Assembly (NCBI GenBank): GCA_003645435.1 | Contig: QNFD01000003.1 | Coordinates: forward strand, 1-30,658 | DNA: 30,658 bases | DNA from: Gammaproteobacteria bacterium | GTDB taxonomy: Bacteria > Pseudomonadota > Gammaproteobacteria > GCA-001735895 | Reading direction: 5' to 3' | Shown: positions 8,807 to 18,192 of the stretch, piece by piece | Layout: every line of letters begins with the position of its first letter | How positions within the stretch are numbered: the first letter of the stretch is position 1 | Program-made: the position numbers and the translations under genes | The notes under the pieces: generated by a model | Told to the model about the DNA's origin: nothing | Seen by the model: the letters and a program-made list of their open reading frames with translations, nothing else | Database searches by the model: none

Positions 8807-9913
8807 ATGACTTCTGAAACTCAATATGCGCCTGGATCGCATCCGGAGCTGCCGCCACCGCCGAGTACGGTTGGTGTCGTCGGCTGGCTGAGAGGCAACC
8901 TGTTTTCCAATACTACCAATACACTGTTGACGATATTTGCAATTTATATCGTTTACTTGCTGGTGCCGCCGGCGATCTCCTGGACCTTGTTTAATGCGGA
9001 CTTCAGTGGCGATAGCCGTGAGGCCTGTGACAGTGGTGGCGCCTGCTGGGTCTTCATCAATGTGCGCCTGGGCCAGTTCATGTATGGTTTTTACCCGGTA
9101 GAAGAAAGATGGCGCGTCGATAGCACCTTTATTTTGCTGGTGGTGCTAATGGTGCCGATGTTTATCGATAGCTTCCGACACAAGGCATGGCTCGGCGCAT
9201 TCATTCTGTTCGTCTATCCGGTGATTGGTTTTTACCTGCTGGCTGGTGGATCCTTCGGCCTGGTGGAGGTCGAAACACCCATGTGGGGTGGTTTGTCGCT
9301 GACCCTGATTATTGCCATTGTCGGTATCGTCGGGTCCTTTCCGATAGGCCTGTTGCTTGCGCTCGGGCGTCGTTCAAAAATGCCGGCGGTGAGTGCCTTC
9401 TGTACCGGCTTTATCGAGCTCTGGCGCGGTGTGCCGCTGATTACGGTATTGTTTATGTCATCGGTCATGTTCCCGTTATTTTTACCCGAAGGCGTGAATT
9501 TCGACAAGTTGATCAGGGCGTTGGTCGGTGTCATGTTATTTTCCGCCGCTTATATGGCTGAAACCGTGCGTGGCGGATTGCAGGCCATTCCCAAGGGCCA
9601 GTACGAGGGCGCCGAGGCACTGGGCCTGACCTACTGGAAGTCGATGACTTTTATCATATTACCGCAGGCGTTAAAGCATGTAATCCCTGGAATCGTGGGC
9701 AACTTCATCGGCCTGTTCAAGGATACCACGCTGGTATTGATCATCGGCCTGTTTGATTTTCTCGGCATAGTCCAGGCCGCCTCGACTGATCCCAAATGGC
9801 TGGGGTATTCAATCGAAGGGTATGTTTTTTGTGCGATGGTTTACTGGGTATTTTGTTTTTCCATGTCGCAATATAGTCAATCGGTCGAGCGCAAGCTGCA
9901 TACCGGTCATTAA
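8807..9913 (+). CDS. aapM: Amino-acid ABC transporter permease (AapM-like)
   Basis: Second inner-membrane permease of the importer. The 368 residues match AapM, with an N-terminal cytoplasmic stretch containing a proline run (PELPPPPSTVGVVGW), early helices, and a periplasmic loop with two cysteines (REACDSGGACWVF) typical of this branch. The conserved core begins near LSLTLIIAIVGIVGSFPIGL and carries the EAA loop EGAEALGLTYWKSMTFIILP. A ribosome site GGAG lies at the end of aapQ. The 34-bp gap before aapP holds the aapP ribosome site AAGGTGAG. The heterodimer with AapQ is established for the family. Confidence 0.92.
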   Translation: MTSETQYAPGSHPELPPPPSTVGVVGWLRGNLFSNTTNTLLTIFAIYIVYLLVPPAISWTLFNADFSGDSREACDSGGACWVFINVRLGQFMYGFYPVEERWRVDSTFILLVVLMVPMFIDSFRHKAWLGAFILFVYPVIGFYLLAGGSFGLVEVETPMWGGLSLTLIIAIVGIVGSFPIGLLLALGRRSKMPAVSAFCTGFIELWRGVPLITVLFMSSVMFPLFLPEGVNFDKLIRALVGVMLFSAAYMAETVRGGLQAIPKGQYEGAEALGLTYWKSMTFIILPQALKHVIPGIVGNFIGLFKDTTLVLIIGLFDFLGIVQAASTDPKWLGYSIEGYVFCAMVYWVFCFSMSQYSQSVERKLHTGH

Positions 9914-9947
9914 CACTAATTATAACTCCTTGCAAAGGTGAGTCCTG

Positions 9948-10730
9948 ATGAATGAAACCGCAACCGACGCGCAGAGTAAATTTGAAGTCTCTGAAGAAGT
10001 CATTATTGAAATTAAGGCCATGCACAAGTGGTATGCTGATTTTCACGTACTCAAGAATATCAACCTGACCGTTAACCGCGGCGAACGCATCGTAATCTGC
10101 GGCCCGTCCGGGTCTGGTAAATCGACCCTGATACGTTGCATCAACCGGCTTGAAGAGCACCAGCAGGGCCAAATTATCGTCGATGGCGTCGAGTTAACCA
10201 GCGATCTCAAGCACATTGAAGCAACCAGGCGCGAAGTTGGCATGTGTTTTCAACATTTCAATTTGTTCCCGCATTTGAGCGTGCTCGAAAATTGCACGCT
10301 GGCGCCGATCTGGGTACGCAAAATGTCGAAAGGCGAAGCGGAAGAGGTCGCGATGAAATTTCTCGAACGTGTCAAGATCCCGGAACAGGCCTTGAAATTC
10401 CCAGGCCAACTATCGGGTGGTCAGCAACAGCGCGTGGCGATAGCGCGCAGCCTGTGCATGAACCCTAAAGTCATGTTATTCGACGAGCCAACTTCAGCGT
10501 TGGATCCGGAAATGATTTCCGAAGTGCTCGACGTCATGGTCGAACTCGCCGAGGAAGGCATGACCATGCTTTGCGTGACCCACGAAATGGGTTTTGCGAA
10601 GAAGGTGGCGAACAGGGTTATTTTCATGGATGTGGGCGAAATCATCGAAGAGAATGAACCGCTCGAATTTTTCAATAATCCGCAGAATGAAAGAACCCAG
10701 ATGTTCCTGAGCCAGATTATTCAGCACTAG
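9948..10730 (+). CDS. aapP: Amino-acid ABC transporter ATPase (AapP-like)
   Basis: Cytoplasmic ATP-hydrolysing subunit energising amino-acid uptake through AapQM. All ABC motifs are intact: Walker [10 protein letters not shown] (about residues 52-60), Q-loop [11 protein letters not shown], signature LSGGQQQR, Walker [15 protein letters not shown] and switch His in CVTHEMGFA. The 260 residues are usual for polar amino-acid ATPases (GlnQ/HisP/AapP), and position in the operon favours AapP. The stop codon TAG at 10728-10730 shares the palindrome CTAG with the stop of rep on the other strand, leaving no room for a terminator between the two convergent genes. Confidence 0.95.
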   Translation: MNETATDAQSKFEVSEEVIIEIKAMHKWYADFHVLKNINLTVNRGERIVICGPSGSGKSTLIRCINRLEEHQQGQIIVDGVELTSDLKHIEATRREVGMCFQHFNLFPHLSVLENCTLAPIWVRKMSKGEAEEVAMKFLERVKIPEQALKFPGQLSGGQQQRVAIARSLCMNPKVMLFDEPTSALDPEMISEVLDVMVELAEEGMTMLCVTHEMGFAKKVANRVIFMDVGEIIEENEPLEFFNNPQNERTQMFLSQIIQH

Positions 10731-12763
10731 CAGGCGTCGGCCTTCTGGTCTCTGGTACCGAGCATCGTCTGTAAATCGGCGAAGTGGCTTAATCCCTTTT
10801 GTTTTTTTTCGTCGGCACTTAGCTTGCTGGTCACGTGCTCTGCGCCCTCCAGATCCGCTTCGGGGAGTTCGAGTAAAAACCGACTGGCTTCACATTGCTG
10901 GATCTCGCCAAATCGTTGGCGCGTTTTGGCGTAACTCAGGGTAAGGGTCTTGCCCGCTCGGGTGATGCCGACATAGGCGAGTCGACGTTCTTCCTCGATA
11001 CCGGCCGCGTCTTGCGACTGGTGATGCGGCAACGAGTCTTCCTCGAAGCCAACCAGGTAGACATGCGGAAATTCCAGCCCCTTGGCCGCATGCAGGGTCA
11101 TTAGCTGGACGGCTTGCTGGTCTTTCTTGTCTTCGTCATTTTCCAGAATTGACATCAATGAGAGGTGGGATACGAGCTTATCGAGAGATGGTTCCTCCTG
11201 TTGTTTTTGCAAATTGCCAATCCAGCTGGTTAACTCGACAATATTTTCAATCGCATTTTCCGCCTGTTTTTGTGAATTACAGGTATCGCGTAACCAGTCT
11301 TCGTAATCGAGTTCCAAAATCAAATATTTAGTAAAATTCAAAGCGTCGAGTTGATCGGCTTTAATTCGCATCTCGTCTATGAAATCAGCGAACCCCTGCA
11401 GGCGAATCCAGGCGCGCCTGCTGAGTGACTCCTGCAGGCCAAGCTCCTTTAATATTTTAGCGAGACTGGAGTGCCGATTTTTAGCATAGTTTGCTAATGT
11501 CTTAATCGTCGCCGTGCCAATTTCACGTCGCGGTGTATTAATGATACGGAGTAACGCACGATCGTCATCGGGGTTGGTGACGAGGCGCAAGTAAGCCATG
11601 ATATCCTTTATTTCCTGGCGCTCGAAGAACGCGGTAGCCCCGTTAATCTGGTAGGGAATGGAATGATCCCGAAGGGCCTTTTCATAGGCCCGGGACTGGA
11701 AATTACTGCGGTATAAAATAGCGAATTGCTGAAACTCATCCCTGCTCTGAAAACTCCTGCTGAGAATATCCACCGCCACCTGGTTTGATTCTTCATCGGC
11801 AGTTTTGCAGGGAAATACGCGTATGAATTCACCTGGCCCGGCTGCGGACCAGAGGTTTTTTTCGAACAGATGTTCATTGTTGGCGATTAGAGCGTTTGCA
11901 GCCCCCAGGATCCTGCTACTCGAGCGGTAGTTTTGTTCGAGTTTTATTACCTCGAGAGAAGGAAAATCCTGTTGTAAGCGATTGATATTTTCCGGCCTGG
12001 CGCCACGCCAGGCATAGATCGACTGGTCATCGTCACCGACCACGGTAAATTTTTGGCGCGTGCCGCATACCAGTTTAATGATCTCGTACTGGCTGGTGTT
12101 GGTATCCTGGTATTCATCCACGAGCAGGTAGTGAACCATTCCCTGCCATTTCAGAAGAGACGCAGCATGCTGTCTGAACAACAGTACCGGCATCATGATG
12201 AGATCGTCGAAATCGAGTGAGTTACAGGCCAGTAGGTATTGCTGGTATTCCTCGTAGAGTTTGGCCTGGGTCTCGAGTATTGGCGTATCGGCCGATTGAA
12301 GTGCTTGCGCGGCGGTGATGAATTCATTTTTCCAACGACTGATTTGATACATCGACTGTTTAACGAAATCCAGATCGTTGCCTGTGCGCAGGGTTAGTTC
12401 GGTTAAGCAGGATTCAACATCCTTCGAGTCCATGATACTGAAGCTTTTGCGTAATCCCAGTTGATCGTATTCCTGCTGAAGTATAGCCAGGCCAAAACTG
12501 TGAAAAGTTGAAATATGAAGGCCTTTGGCATTCTTTTTATCGAGCAGGGCAACAATGCGTTGACGCATTTCTCGGGCAGATTTATTGGTAAAGGTTAACG
12601 CACGAATCTTGCCTGGCGAATAACCTGCCTGCTCGATTAACCAGGCAATTTTATGAGTGATGACCCTGGTTTTTCCACTGCCTGCGCCAGCCAGTACCAG
12701 GCAGGGCTTATCGATGCAGGTGATCGCCGCTTGTTGGGGCGCATTGAGATCTTGCAGGTTCAT
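10727..12763 (-). CDS. rep: ATP-dependent DNA helicase Rep (UvrD/Rep superfamily 1)
   Basis: A 3'-to-5' DNA helicase; in E. coli Rep helps replication forks past obstacles. The 678 residues agree with E. coli Rep (about 673). SF1 motifs: AGAGSGKT (25-32), [59 protein letters not shown] and [14 protein letters not shown]. Start [14 protein letters not shown] at 12761-12763 matches Rep and not UvrD, whose N-terminus differs; the frame stays open upstream to 12961 but that stretch is antisense to ampD and is not expected in Rep. The gene is divergent from ampD with 64 bp between start codons, and its stop overlaps that of aapP. Confidence 0.94.
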   Translation of the reverse strand: MNLQDLNAPQQAAITCIDKPCLVLAGAGSGKTRVITHKIAWLIEQAGYSPGKIRALTFTNKSAREMRQRIVALLDKKNAKGLHISTFHSFGLAILQQEYDQLGLRKSFSIMDSKDVESCLTELTLRTGNDLDFVKQSMYQISRWKNEFITAAQALQSADTPILETQAKLYEEYQQYLLACNSLDFDDLIMMPVLLFRQHAASLLKWQGMVHYLLVDEYQDTNTSQYEIIKLVCGTRQKFTVVGDDDQSIYAWRGARPENINRLQQDFPSLEVIKLEQNYRSSSRILGAANALIANNEHLFEKNLWSAAGPGEFIRVFPCKTADEESNQVAVDILSRSFQSRDEFQQFAILYRSNFQSRAYEKALRDHSIPYQINGATAFFERQEIKDIMAYLRLVTNPDDDRALLRIINTPRREIGTATIKTLANYAKNRHSSLAKILKELGLQESLSRRAWIRLQGFADFIDEMRIKADQLDALNFTKYLILELDYEDWLRDTCNSQKQAENAIENIVELTSWIGNLQKQQEEPSLDKLVSHLSLMSILENDEDKKDQQAVQLMTLHAAKGLEFPHVYLVGFEEDSLPHHQSQDAAGIEEERRLAYVGITRAGKTLTLSYAKTRQRFGEIQQCEASRFLLELPEADLEGAEHVTSKLSADEKKQKGLSHFADLQTMLGTRDQKADAC

Positions 12764-12827
12764 GTTAGATACTCTATCGTATTGTTTTAATGCAGGTTTT
12801 ATTAATCGCCAATGGCTTAACGATTGC

Positions 12828-13403
12828 ATGACTGAACTGAAAATTGATGATACGGGCTGGTTACAAGCAGTGGAGGTGATCGAGTCACCAAATTGTGATG
12901 CCAGGCCTGACAACAGCAACATAAAACTAATCGTAATCCATGGTATTAGTTTACCACCCATGGAATTTGGTGGCGGTTATATTCAACAATTTTTTTGCAA
13001 TCAACTCGACGCCGATGCACACGAGTATTTTCCGAGTATTTGCGAAATGAGGGTTTCGGCCCATTGCCTGATCGAGAGAAATGGCAAACTGGTTCAGTTT
13101 GTATCTTTCCTTGAACGTGCCTGGCATGCGGGAGAATCCAGATGGCGCGGCGAGTCAAACTGTAATGATTTTTCAGTTGGTATTGAACTGGAAGGCGCTG
13201 ACGATCTTGACTATACCGATGCCCAATATGGCCAGTTGAATGGTTTAATCGCGAGTCTGCTGGCACAGTATCCCGGTATTACCGCCGATGCTGTATGCGG
13301 CCACAGTGACATCGCCGCCGGCCGCAAAACCGATCCTGGCCCGGCATTTGCCTGGCAGCGACTAAATCACCAGCCGACTAAAGCGCCACCCAATGATCAT
13401 TGA
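12828..13403 (+). CDS. ampD: 1,6-anhydro-N-acetylmuramyl-L-alanine amidase AmpD
   Basis: Cytoplasmic zinc amidase that removes the stem peptide from anhydromuropeptides during cell-wall recycling; in bacteria with ampR-ampC its loss induces beta-lactamase. No ampC or ampR is visible here. The 191 residues match AmpD (183-190). Key residues are in place: His38 (VIHGISLPP), Glu120 (VGIELEG), His159 (CGHSDIAAGRKTDPG) and Asp169, and the N-terminal family signature reads ESPNCDARPD. ATG 12828 is chosen because the sequence upstream in the same frame is antisense to rep. The last 26 bp overlap the 3' end of bpt on the other strand. Confidence 0.93.
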   Translation: MTELKIDDTGWLQAVEVIESPNCDARPDNSNIKLIVIHGISLPPMEFGGGYIQQFFCNQLDADAHEYFPSICEMRVSAHCLIERNGKLVQFVSFLERAWHAGESRWRGESNCNDFSVGIELEGADDLDYTDAQYGQLNGLIASLLAQYPGITADAVCGHSDIAAGRKTDPGPAFAWQRLNHQPTKAPPNDH

Positions 13404-14085
13404 TAAAACCTTCTAAAGGTTTGTAGCGATTCTTGTAATTCATTTTGTCGCAGTCCTTTATCCAGTAACCGAGGTATAGATAGTCGAGATCGCGCGATTT
13501 GGCTTCGCTGATCTGTGTCAGAATTGCGAAATGCCCGAGGCTGCGTGAATCGTGTTTTGAGTCGAAAAAAGTATATACCGCCGAAAGTCCTGAGCTGGTG
13601 ATGTCCGAAACCGCGACCGCAATCAATACTCCGTTCAGACGAAATTCAATGAACATGGTATCGGCCCAGTCGCAAATTAAAAAACGGTGATAATCAGACT
13701 TGCTTGGGTTGGCCATGCTGCCATCGTTGTGACGGCTAGTGATATAACGCTGGTAAAGATTGAAATGTTCGTCACGGAACTTGCCCTTCGAATGATTCAC
13801 CGTGATGTCCGCGTTGCGCCGCATGGTTCTTAGTTCATTTCTTGTAAATGATTGATATTTAATGGGAACCCGGACGGAAACACACTCCTGGCAGTTCGGG
13901 CAATGGGGTCGATACACGTATCCGCCGGACCTTCTGAAGCCATGCTGAATTAATGTGTTATAGGTTCGCATATCCATGTCCCGGTGAGGGTTGGCGAACG
14001 CGCTGACTGAATTCCTGTTTTCGAGATAGCCGCAGGGTTCTGCAGTGGATGCGAAAAAATTTAGTTTGGTCTGGTCATTCATCAT
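13378..14085 (-). CDS. bpt: Aspartate/glutamate leucyltransferase Bpt (bacterial ATE1-like)
   Basis: It transfers leucine from Leu-tRNA to N-terminal Asp or Glu, marking proteins for ClpS-ClpAP degradation (bacterial N-degron pathway). The 235 residues match Bpt. N-terminal cysteines Cys18 (EPCGYLENR) and the cluster HCPNCQECVSVRVP (Cys62, 65, 68) are the ATE-N signature; the C-terminal GNAT-like fold includes SRSLGHFAILTQI, YLYLGYWI and MNYKNRYKPLE. The partner aat, often adjacent, is not in this window. It begins with two ATGs (14085, 14082). It is the last gene after the YadGH-like exporter and tatD, and it overlaps the ampD 3' end by 26 bp. Confidence 0.93.
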   Translation of the reverse strand: MMNDQTKLNFFASTAEPCGYLENRNSVSAFANPHRDMDMRTYNTLIQHGFRRSGGYVYRPHCPNCQECVSVRVPIKYQSFTRNELRTMRRNADITVNHSKGKFRDEHFNLYQRYITSRHNDGSMANPSKSDYHRFLICDWADTMFIEFRLNGVLIAVAVSDITSSGLSAVYTFFDSKHDSRSLGHFAILTQISEAKSRDLDYLYLGYWIKDCDKMNYKNRYKPLEGFINDHWVAL

Positions 14086-14182
14086 TAACGACGATTTGGA
14101 AATTCTGCTTCCATTTTATCTAAAAAGAGTTTAGACGGGAAATGAATGCTTGCAAGGATATCAGACGAGCTGCAGATCGTTA

Positions 14183-14206
14183 ACCGGGATGTCCGTAAAT
14201 CCCGGT
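14183..14206 (-). terminator. Inverted repeat between tatD and bpt
   Basis: ACCGGGAT (14183-14190) and ATCCCGGT (14199-14206) are perfect 8-bp inverted repeats with an 8-base loop, starting just past the tatD stop in the 129-bp gap before bpt. No T-run follows on the minus strand, so this may be an RNA-processing or stabilising hairpin and not a terminator. Confidence 0.45.
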
Positions 14207-14214
14207 GAATTTTA

Positions 14215-15000
14215 TCAAATGTTGAAAAATAATTGACTGGTATTGAGGCACTCGGTGGTGAGCTGCTCGATATCTTTGTCCTGATGTCGAGCAATGGATT
14301 CAACAATATGCGGAAGGTGGGCAGGCTCGTTAATACGGCTAGATGGTTTTACCGGCAAATCCCTGGGTAATAGATAGGGTGCGTCGGTCTCCACCATTAG
14401 ACGATCAGCGGGTATAAGGCCAACTAGCTGTTGTAACTCGAGGCCCCGGCGTTCATCGCAAATCCAGCCGGTAATGCCGATATGGCAATCCAGCTCCAGG
14501 TAATGCAGTAGCGCCGCCTTGCTATCGGTAAAGCAGTGAACGACGACTTTAGACAACCGATCTCTGTACTCTCGGAGAATTTCGACAAAGGTATCATGTG
14601 CGTCTCGCTGATGGGTAAACACTGGCTTGTTCAGGGATATTGCGAGTTCGAGTTGCCGACGGAAGGCATCGATCTGCTCATCTCGTGGTGAGTAATTGCG
14701 ATTGAAATCAAGACCGGTTTCACCAATTGCGCGCACACAGGTGTTCTTAGACAGGTTCTGCAAGCTGGCCTGGGTATCGCTCATCCACTCGCTGGCATGA
14801 TGCGGATGTATGCCGACCGTGCAGACGAGTTGATTCGGGTACTGATGGCACAGCTCAATCGCTTTACTGCTTTCATCAATACTAGTACCTGTTACCACTA
14901 TCTGGCGCACACCGGCGTCCGCGGCGCGAGCAATGACCCCATCAATATCTTTCATCAGACTCCGGTTGGTCAGGTTGGCGCCAATGTCGATGAATTCCAT
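14215..15000 (-). CDS. tatD: TatD 3'-5' exonuclease (TatD DNase)
   Basis: Metal-dependent nuclease; the E. coli enzyme is a 3'-5' exonuclease acting on single-stranded DNA and RNA and linked to oxidative DNA damage repair. The 261 residues match E. coli TatD (260). Instead of the DxHxH start of YcfH/YjjV relatives, the protein begins MEFIDIGANLTNRSL, which is the true TatD branch. Other motifs are VGIHPHHASEW, GETGLDFNRN, HQRDAHDTF, HCFTDSKA, GITGWICDERRG and ETDAPYLLPRDL. ATG 14998-15000 is chosen because a TAGGAG ribosome site lies 10 bases upstream, overlapping the stop of the upstream permease gene. No tatABC genes are nearby; the name is historical. Confidence 0.94.
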   Translation of the reverse strand: MEFIDIGANLTNRSLMKDIDGVIARAADAGVRQIVVTGTSIDESSKAIELCHQYPNQLVCTVGIHPHHASEWMSDTQASLQNLSKNTCVRAIGETGLDFNRNYSPRDEQIDAFRRQLELAISLNKPVFTHQRDAHDTFVEILREYRDRLSKVVVHCFTDSKAALLHYLELDCHIGITGWICDERRGLELQQLVGLIPADRLMVETDAPYLLPRDLPVKPSSRINEPAHLPHIVESIARHQDKDIEQLTTECLNTSQLFFNI

Positions 15001-15013
15001 TAAGCAGAGGCTC

Positions 15014-15787
15014 CTAAGGTTTAATTCCGGTGCCACGTTCGAGTAAGGTCAGGCAGATGACAAACAGCAGGATTATGAAGAACAGGATGACACCGAGAGC
15101 AGTAGTTAATCCGATATCGCTAGTACCTCTGAATCCGAGTCGGAAACTGTTGACCATGTACAGTACCGGGTTACCCAGGGATACCTGTTGCCAGAATTCG
15201 GGTAACAGCTTGATCGAATAAAATATTCCACCCAAATAGGTCAGTGGGGTCAGAACAAAAGTTGGAATAATCGCGATATGGTCGTAACTATTAGCGAACA
15301 CAGCGTTGATCAAACCGGCAAGTGAAAACAGTAGTGCTGTCAGAAATGCGACCATAATCACGATAATCGGACTATAGATGTAAAAATCGGTGAAAAACAG
15401 GGAAACTACAGTTACCGCCACACCAACGCTCAAACCCCGGACTACGCCACCGGTGAGGTAACCGAGCAGGATGACTATATTGGGAATGGGGGCGATCAAC
15501 ATCTCCTCGATGTAGTAAGAATGTTTAGCCGAGTAAAACGAGGACACGACGTTCGCGTAGGAATTGGTAATGATCGACATCATAACCAGCCCGGGCATGA
15601 TGAAGTCGATATAATTCATGCCATCCATTGTGCCTATTCTTTGACCGATAAGGTTGCCGAAAATAACGAAATAGAGTGCAACCATGACGATTGGTGGAAT
15701 GAGGGTTTGCATCCAGATTCGGCTGAAGCGCAAAATTTCCTTGCGCGCGATGGTTTGATACGCAACCCAGTAGCGCGGCGGCTTCAT
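15014..15787 (-). CDS. yadH: ABC-2 type exporter permease (YadH-like)
   Basis: Inner-membrane permease of an ABC-2 type exporter; the substrate is unknown. The 257 residues match YadH-like proteins. A cytoplasmic N-terminus (ARKEILRFSRIWMQTLIPP) precedes about six helices, including MVALYFVIFGNLIG, the long VVRGLSVGVAVTVVSLFF, ALLFSLAGLINAVF and the C-terminal LGVILFFIILLFVICLTLL. The ABC-2 signature is seen in LTPLTYLGGIFYSI and LGNPVLYMVNSFRLGFRG. The start overlaps the ATPase gene by 4 bp (ATGA), so the two form one unit, and tatD follows after 13 bp. Confidence 0.9.
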   Translation of the reverse strand: MKPPRYWVAYQTIARKEILRFSRIWMQTLIPPIVMVALYFVIFGNLIGQRIGTMDGMNYIDFIMPGLVMMSIITNSYANVVSSFYSAKHSYYIEEMLIAPIPNIVILLGYLTGGVVRGLSVGVAVTVVSLFFTDFYIYSPIIVIMVAFLTALLFSLAGLINAVFANSYDHIAIIPTFVLTPLTYLGGIFYSIKLLPEFWQQVSLGNPVLYMVNSFRLGFRGTSDIGLTTALGVILFFIILLFVICLTLLERGTGIKP

Positions 15788-16722
15788 TCAGCTTTCTCCT
15801 GTTTCGTTGTCATTGCGATAAATAACTCTTCGAGTCGATTCGCCTTGTTTCGCATGCGCTCTACAATAAAACCTTGTGTATCCAGTTGCCGTATCAAATC
15901 ATTTAGTGAAAGCGTATCTGGTACCTCGACCTCGATAGTGTGTTCATCGATCACCTGGGTTTTGCCAAAACCCTTTAACACGGGAGCCTCGGTGACCAGG
16001 TCTTTCATGTATAGAACGAAGATTTCACTGTTGAGGCTTTTGAGCAAGGTTTTCATACTCGTATCTTCGATGATAAGACCATCGTCAATAATCGCTACAT
16101 TTCGGCACATACGCTCGGCTTCTTCGAGATAATGAGTAGTCAAAATGATGGTCGTGCCCTGTTGGTTAATCTCGTCCATAAACTGCCACATCGAACGGCG
16201 TAACTCGATATCAACGCCCGCGGTTGGTTCGTCCAGAATCATCAAACGCGGTTTGTGAATCAAGGCCCTGGCAATCATCAAACGACGTTTCATTCCTCCC
16301 GACAGGGTTCGGGCCTGTGCCTTACGGTGGCGCCATAAACCCAGCTCCTTCAGGTAGTACTCGGTTCGCTTCCGCGCTATTTTCGCGGGTATCCCGTAAA
16401 AGCCGCCCTGGTTAGTGACAATCTCGTTCACAGGTTCGAAGGTGTTAAAATTGAACTCCTGCGGCACCGAACCCAGTAAGGATTTGGCCTCGAGCAATTC
16501 ATTGTCTATGGAATGACCGAATATCCTGACGCTACCGCTGGTTTTATTCACCAGCGAAGAAACGATGCCGATACAGGTTGATTTACCGGCGCCATTGGGA
16601 CCGAGCAGAGCAAAAAAGTCACCCTGCTCGACATTAAGATCAATCCCCTTGAGTGCCTGCAGTCCGCCTGCATAGGTCTTGTGTAAATCTTTAATTTCAA
16701 GTGCGTACATTGAGGTTGTCAT
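15784..16722 (-). CDS. yadG: ABC transporter ATPase (YadG-like)
   Basis: ATPase partner of the adjacent ABC-2 permease, in a presumed exporter. The 312 residues match YadG. Walker A GPNGAGKST is at 41-49; Q-loop PQEFNFN, signature LSGGMKRR, Walker B LMILDEPTAGVD and switch TTHYLEEAE are intact. A C-terminal extension of about 85 residues (from SEIFVLYMKDLV) is the regulatory domain usual in this branch. The start is ATG 16722 or ATG 16710 (MYALEIKDLHK); neither has a strong ribosome site. It is first of yadG-yadH-tatD-bpt and divergent from the CPA2 antiporter with about 170 bp between. Confidence 0.9.
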   Translation of the reverse strand: MTTSMYALEIKDLHKTYAGGLQALKGIDLNVEQGDFFALLGPNGAGKSTCIGIVSSLVNKTSGSVRIFGHSIDNELLEAKSLLGSVPQEFNFNTFEPVNEIVTNQGGFYGIPAKIARKRTEYYLKELGLWRHRKAQARTLSGGMKRRLMIARALIHKPRLMILDEPTAGVDIELRRSMWQFMDEINQQGTTIILTTHYLEEAERMCRNVAIIDDGLIIEDTSMKTLLKSLNSEIFVLYMKDLVTEAPVLKGFGKTQVIDEHTIEVEVPDTLSLNDLIRQLDTQGFIVERMRNKANRLEELFIAMTTKQEKAE

Positions 16723-16891
16723 CCATTAATCAGCCGACAAGCTTAGGCATAAGTATCCAGAAATCAAGTAGGCAATCACGAAGTCAAAATTTTCCAGCAA
16801 GTCTAGTCGATGCGATATCCGGGCTAGTCATGCTATCCCCTGGTACGTGTTAGTATTTAATCTGACAATTTTGGTAGAAACACAATTCGAA

Positions 16892-18061
16892 ATGGAAGAA
16901 ATTTCAATCGTATATATTTTGTTCCTGATTTTTACCGGCGCTGCCATTCTGGCGACCCTCGCCCTGTCGATGCGCCAGTCATTGATTATTGCCTATATCG
17001 CTCTTGGCTTGATCATAGGCCCCTGGGGCCTGAACATTCTTTCCGATGCCAGCCTGATTCAGAATATCGCCAATGTCGGCATTATATTCCTTTTATTCCT
17101 GATGGGTTTAAATCTGCACCCGCAGGAACTGGTTCGAATGGCAGGAGAAACCTCAATAGTCACCGGGATTAGTGCCCTGGTGCTATGCGGTCTGGGTCTT
17201 GGCTACAGCCTGTTATTCGGTTATAGCTTAACCGAGGCGCTAATCGTCGGCGCCGCCCTGATGTTTTCCAGTACTATCATCGGGCTTAAGTTAATTCCCA
17301 CCACGGTATTGCATCACCAGCGTACCGGCGAGGTAATCATCAGTATCCTGTTGCTGCAGGATATAATTGCCATATTCCTGTTACTGGTGCTCGAGGGCAG
17401 TGCCAGTGCCGACTTCGGCTGGCTCGCGATGAGCAAGCCGGTGCTGGCCTTCCCATTGTTGGTATTGCTGGCTTATTTGCTGGAGAAGTACCTGTTATCG
17501 AGGCTGATTCACCGGTTTGACCGTATCCAGGAATACATTTTTCTGCTCGCCATCGGCTGGTGCCTGGGTATTGCCGAAGCCGCCGAGCAACTCGGGCTGT
17601 CATACGAGATCGGTGCTTTTATTGCCGGCGTAACTATAGCCAGAAGCCCCATTGCGTTGTTTATAGCGGAAAGTTTGAAACCCTTGCGTGATTTCTTCCT
17701 GATCATATTTTTCGTCGCCCTGGGAGCAAATTTCAACCTTGGAGTGCTAGGTGATATCTGGCTCGCAGCAATAGGACTGAGCCTGATTGCGATTGCGGTA
17801 AAACCTTTACTGTTCAAGTTATTGCTTCAATTTCAGCACGAGTCAGCGGCACGCTCGACCGAAATAGCGATGCGCCTGGGCCAGATGAGTGAATTCTCGC
17901 TATTGCTGGCGGTAATGGCTACCGAACTCGCGGTTATCAGTGATGAAGTGTCCTACCTGATCCAGATTGCGACACTGGTCAGCTTTGTATTTTCTTCCTA
18001 CTACGTGGTTGCGCGCTACCCTACACCTATAGCCATCAGTGATAAATTAAGGCGAGATTAG
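16892..18061 (+). CDS. CPA2-family monovalent cation/H+ antiporter (Kef/RosB-like membrane domain)
   Basis: Integral membrane transporter predicted to exchange K+ or Na+ for protons. The 389 residues form about 12 hydrophobic helices beginning VYILFLIFTGAAILATLAL. CPA2 marks include GLIIGPWG, IIFLLFLMGLNL, the discontinuous-helix region FSSTIIGLKLI, LLLQDIIAI with the carboxylate Asp in LQD, YEIGAFIAGVTIA and FFVALGANF. The C-terminal RCK/TrkA-N domain of KefB/KefC is absent, so it is unlike the glutathione-gated channels. ATG 16892 places the start just before helix 1; a GTG at 16847 would add 15 residues. It is followed by a hairpin at 18080. Substrate is not determinable from sequence. Confidence 0.85.
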   Translation: MEEISIVYILFLIFTGAAILATLALSMRQSLIIAYIALGLIIGPWGLNILSDASLIQNIANVGIIFLLFLMGLNLHPQELVRMAGETSIVTGISALVLCGLGLGYSLLFGYSLTEALIVGAALMFSSTIIGLKLIPTTVLHHQRTGEVIISILLLQDIIAIFLLLVLEGSASADFGWLAMSKPVLAFPLLVLLAYLLEKYLLSRLIHRFDRIQEYIFLLAIGWCLGIAEAAEQLGLSYEIGAFIAGVTIARSPIALFIAESLKPLRDFFLIIFFVALGANFNLGVLGDIWLAAIGLSLIAIAVKPLLFKLLLQFQHESAARSTEIAMRLGQMSEFSLLLAVMATELAVISDEVSYLIQIATLVSFVFSSYYVVARYPTPIAISDKLRRD

Positions 18062-18079
18062 CCAGTTAGTCAGGTCAAC

Positions 18080-18106
18080 CCGGTATGTAACTATTTACAA
18101 TACCGG
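18080..18106 (+). terminator. Hairpin after the CPA2 antiporter gene
   Basis: CCGGTATGTAA and TTACAATACCGG form an 11-bp stem with a single bulged A and a 4-base loop, starting 19 bp after the antiporter stop. The following bases (CGCGTATTTC) lack a strong T-run, so termination would be partial. It lies about 85 bp before the phoP-like start. Confidence 0.45.
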
Positions 18107-18192
18107 CGCGTATTTCGAACATTAAGCCTGGATTCAGTGTTTACTACCTATATTGTCGGTCTAAGTGCCCATTCAACATTGGAGACTATAAA

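Noticed and set aside
12764..12961. 66-residue N-terminal extension of Rep
   Set aside because: Rep begins at [11 protein letters not shown] in the family, and the extension overlaps ampD on the other strand.
15004..15014. CAGAGGCTCC matching the palindrome end sequence
   Set aside because: On the minus strand it is the tatD ribosome site TAGGAG and spacer; a 10-base match is not significant without the rest of the element.
18139..18154. Possible PhoP box TGTTTA-N5-TATATT upstream of the phoP-like gene
   Set aside because: Second half matches TGTTTA at only three of six positions and the spacing to a -10 is wrong for known PhoP promoters.
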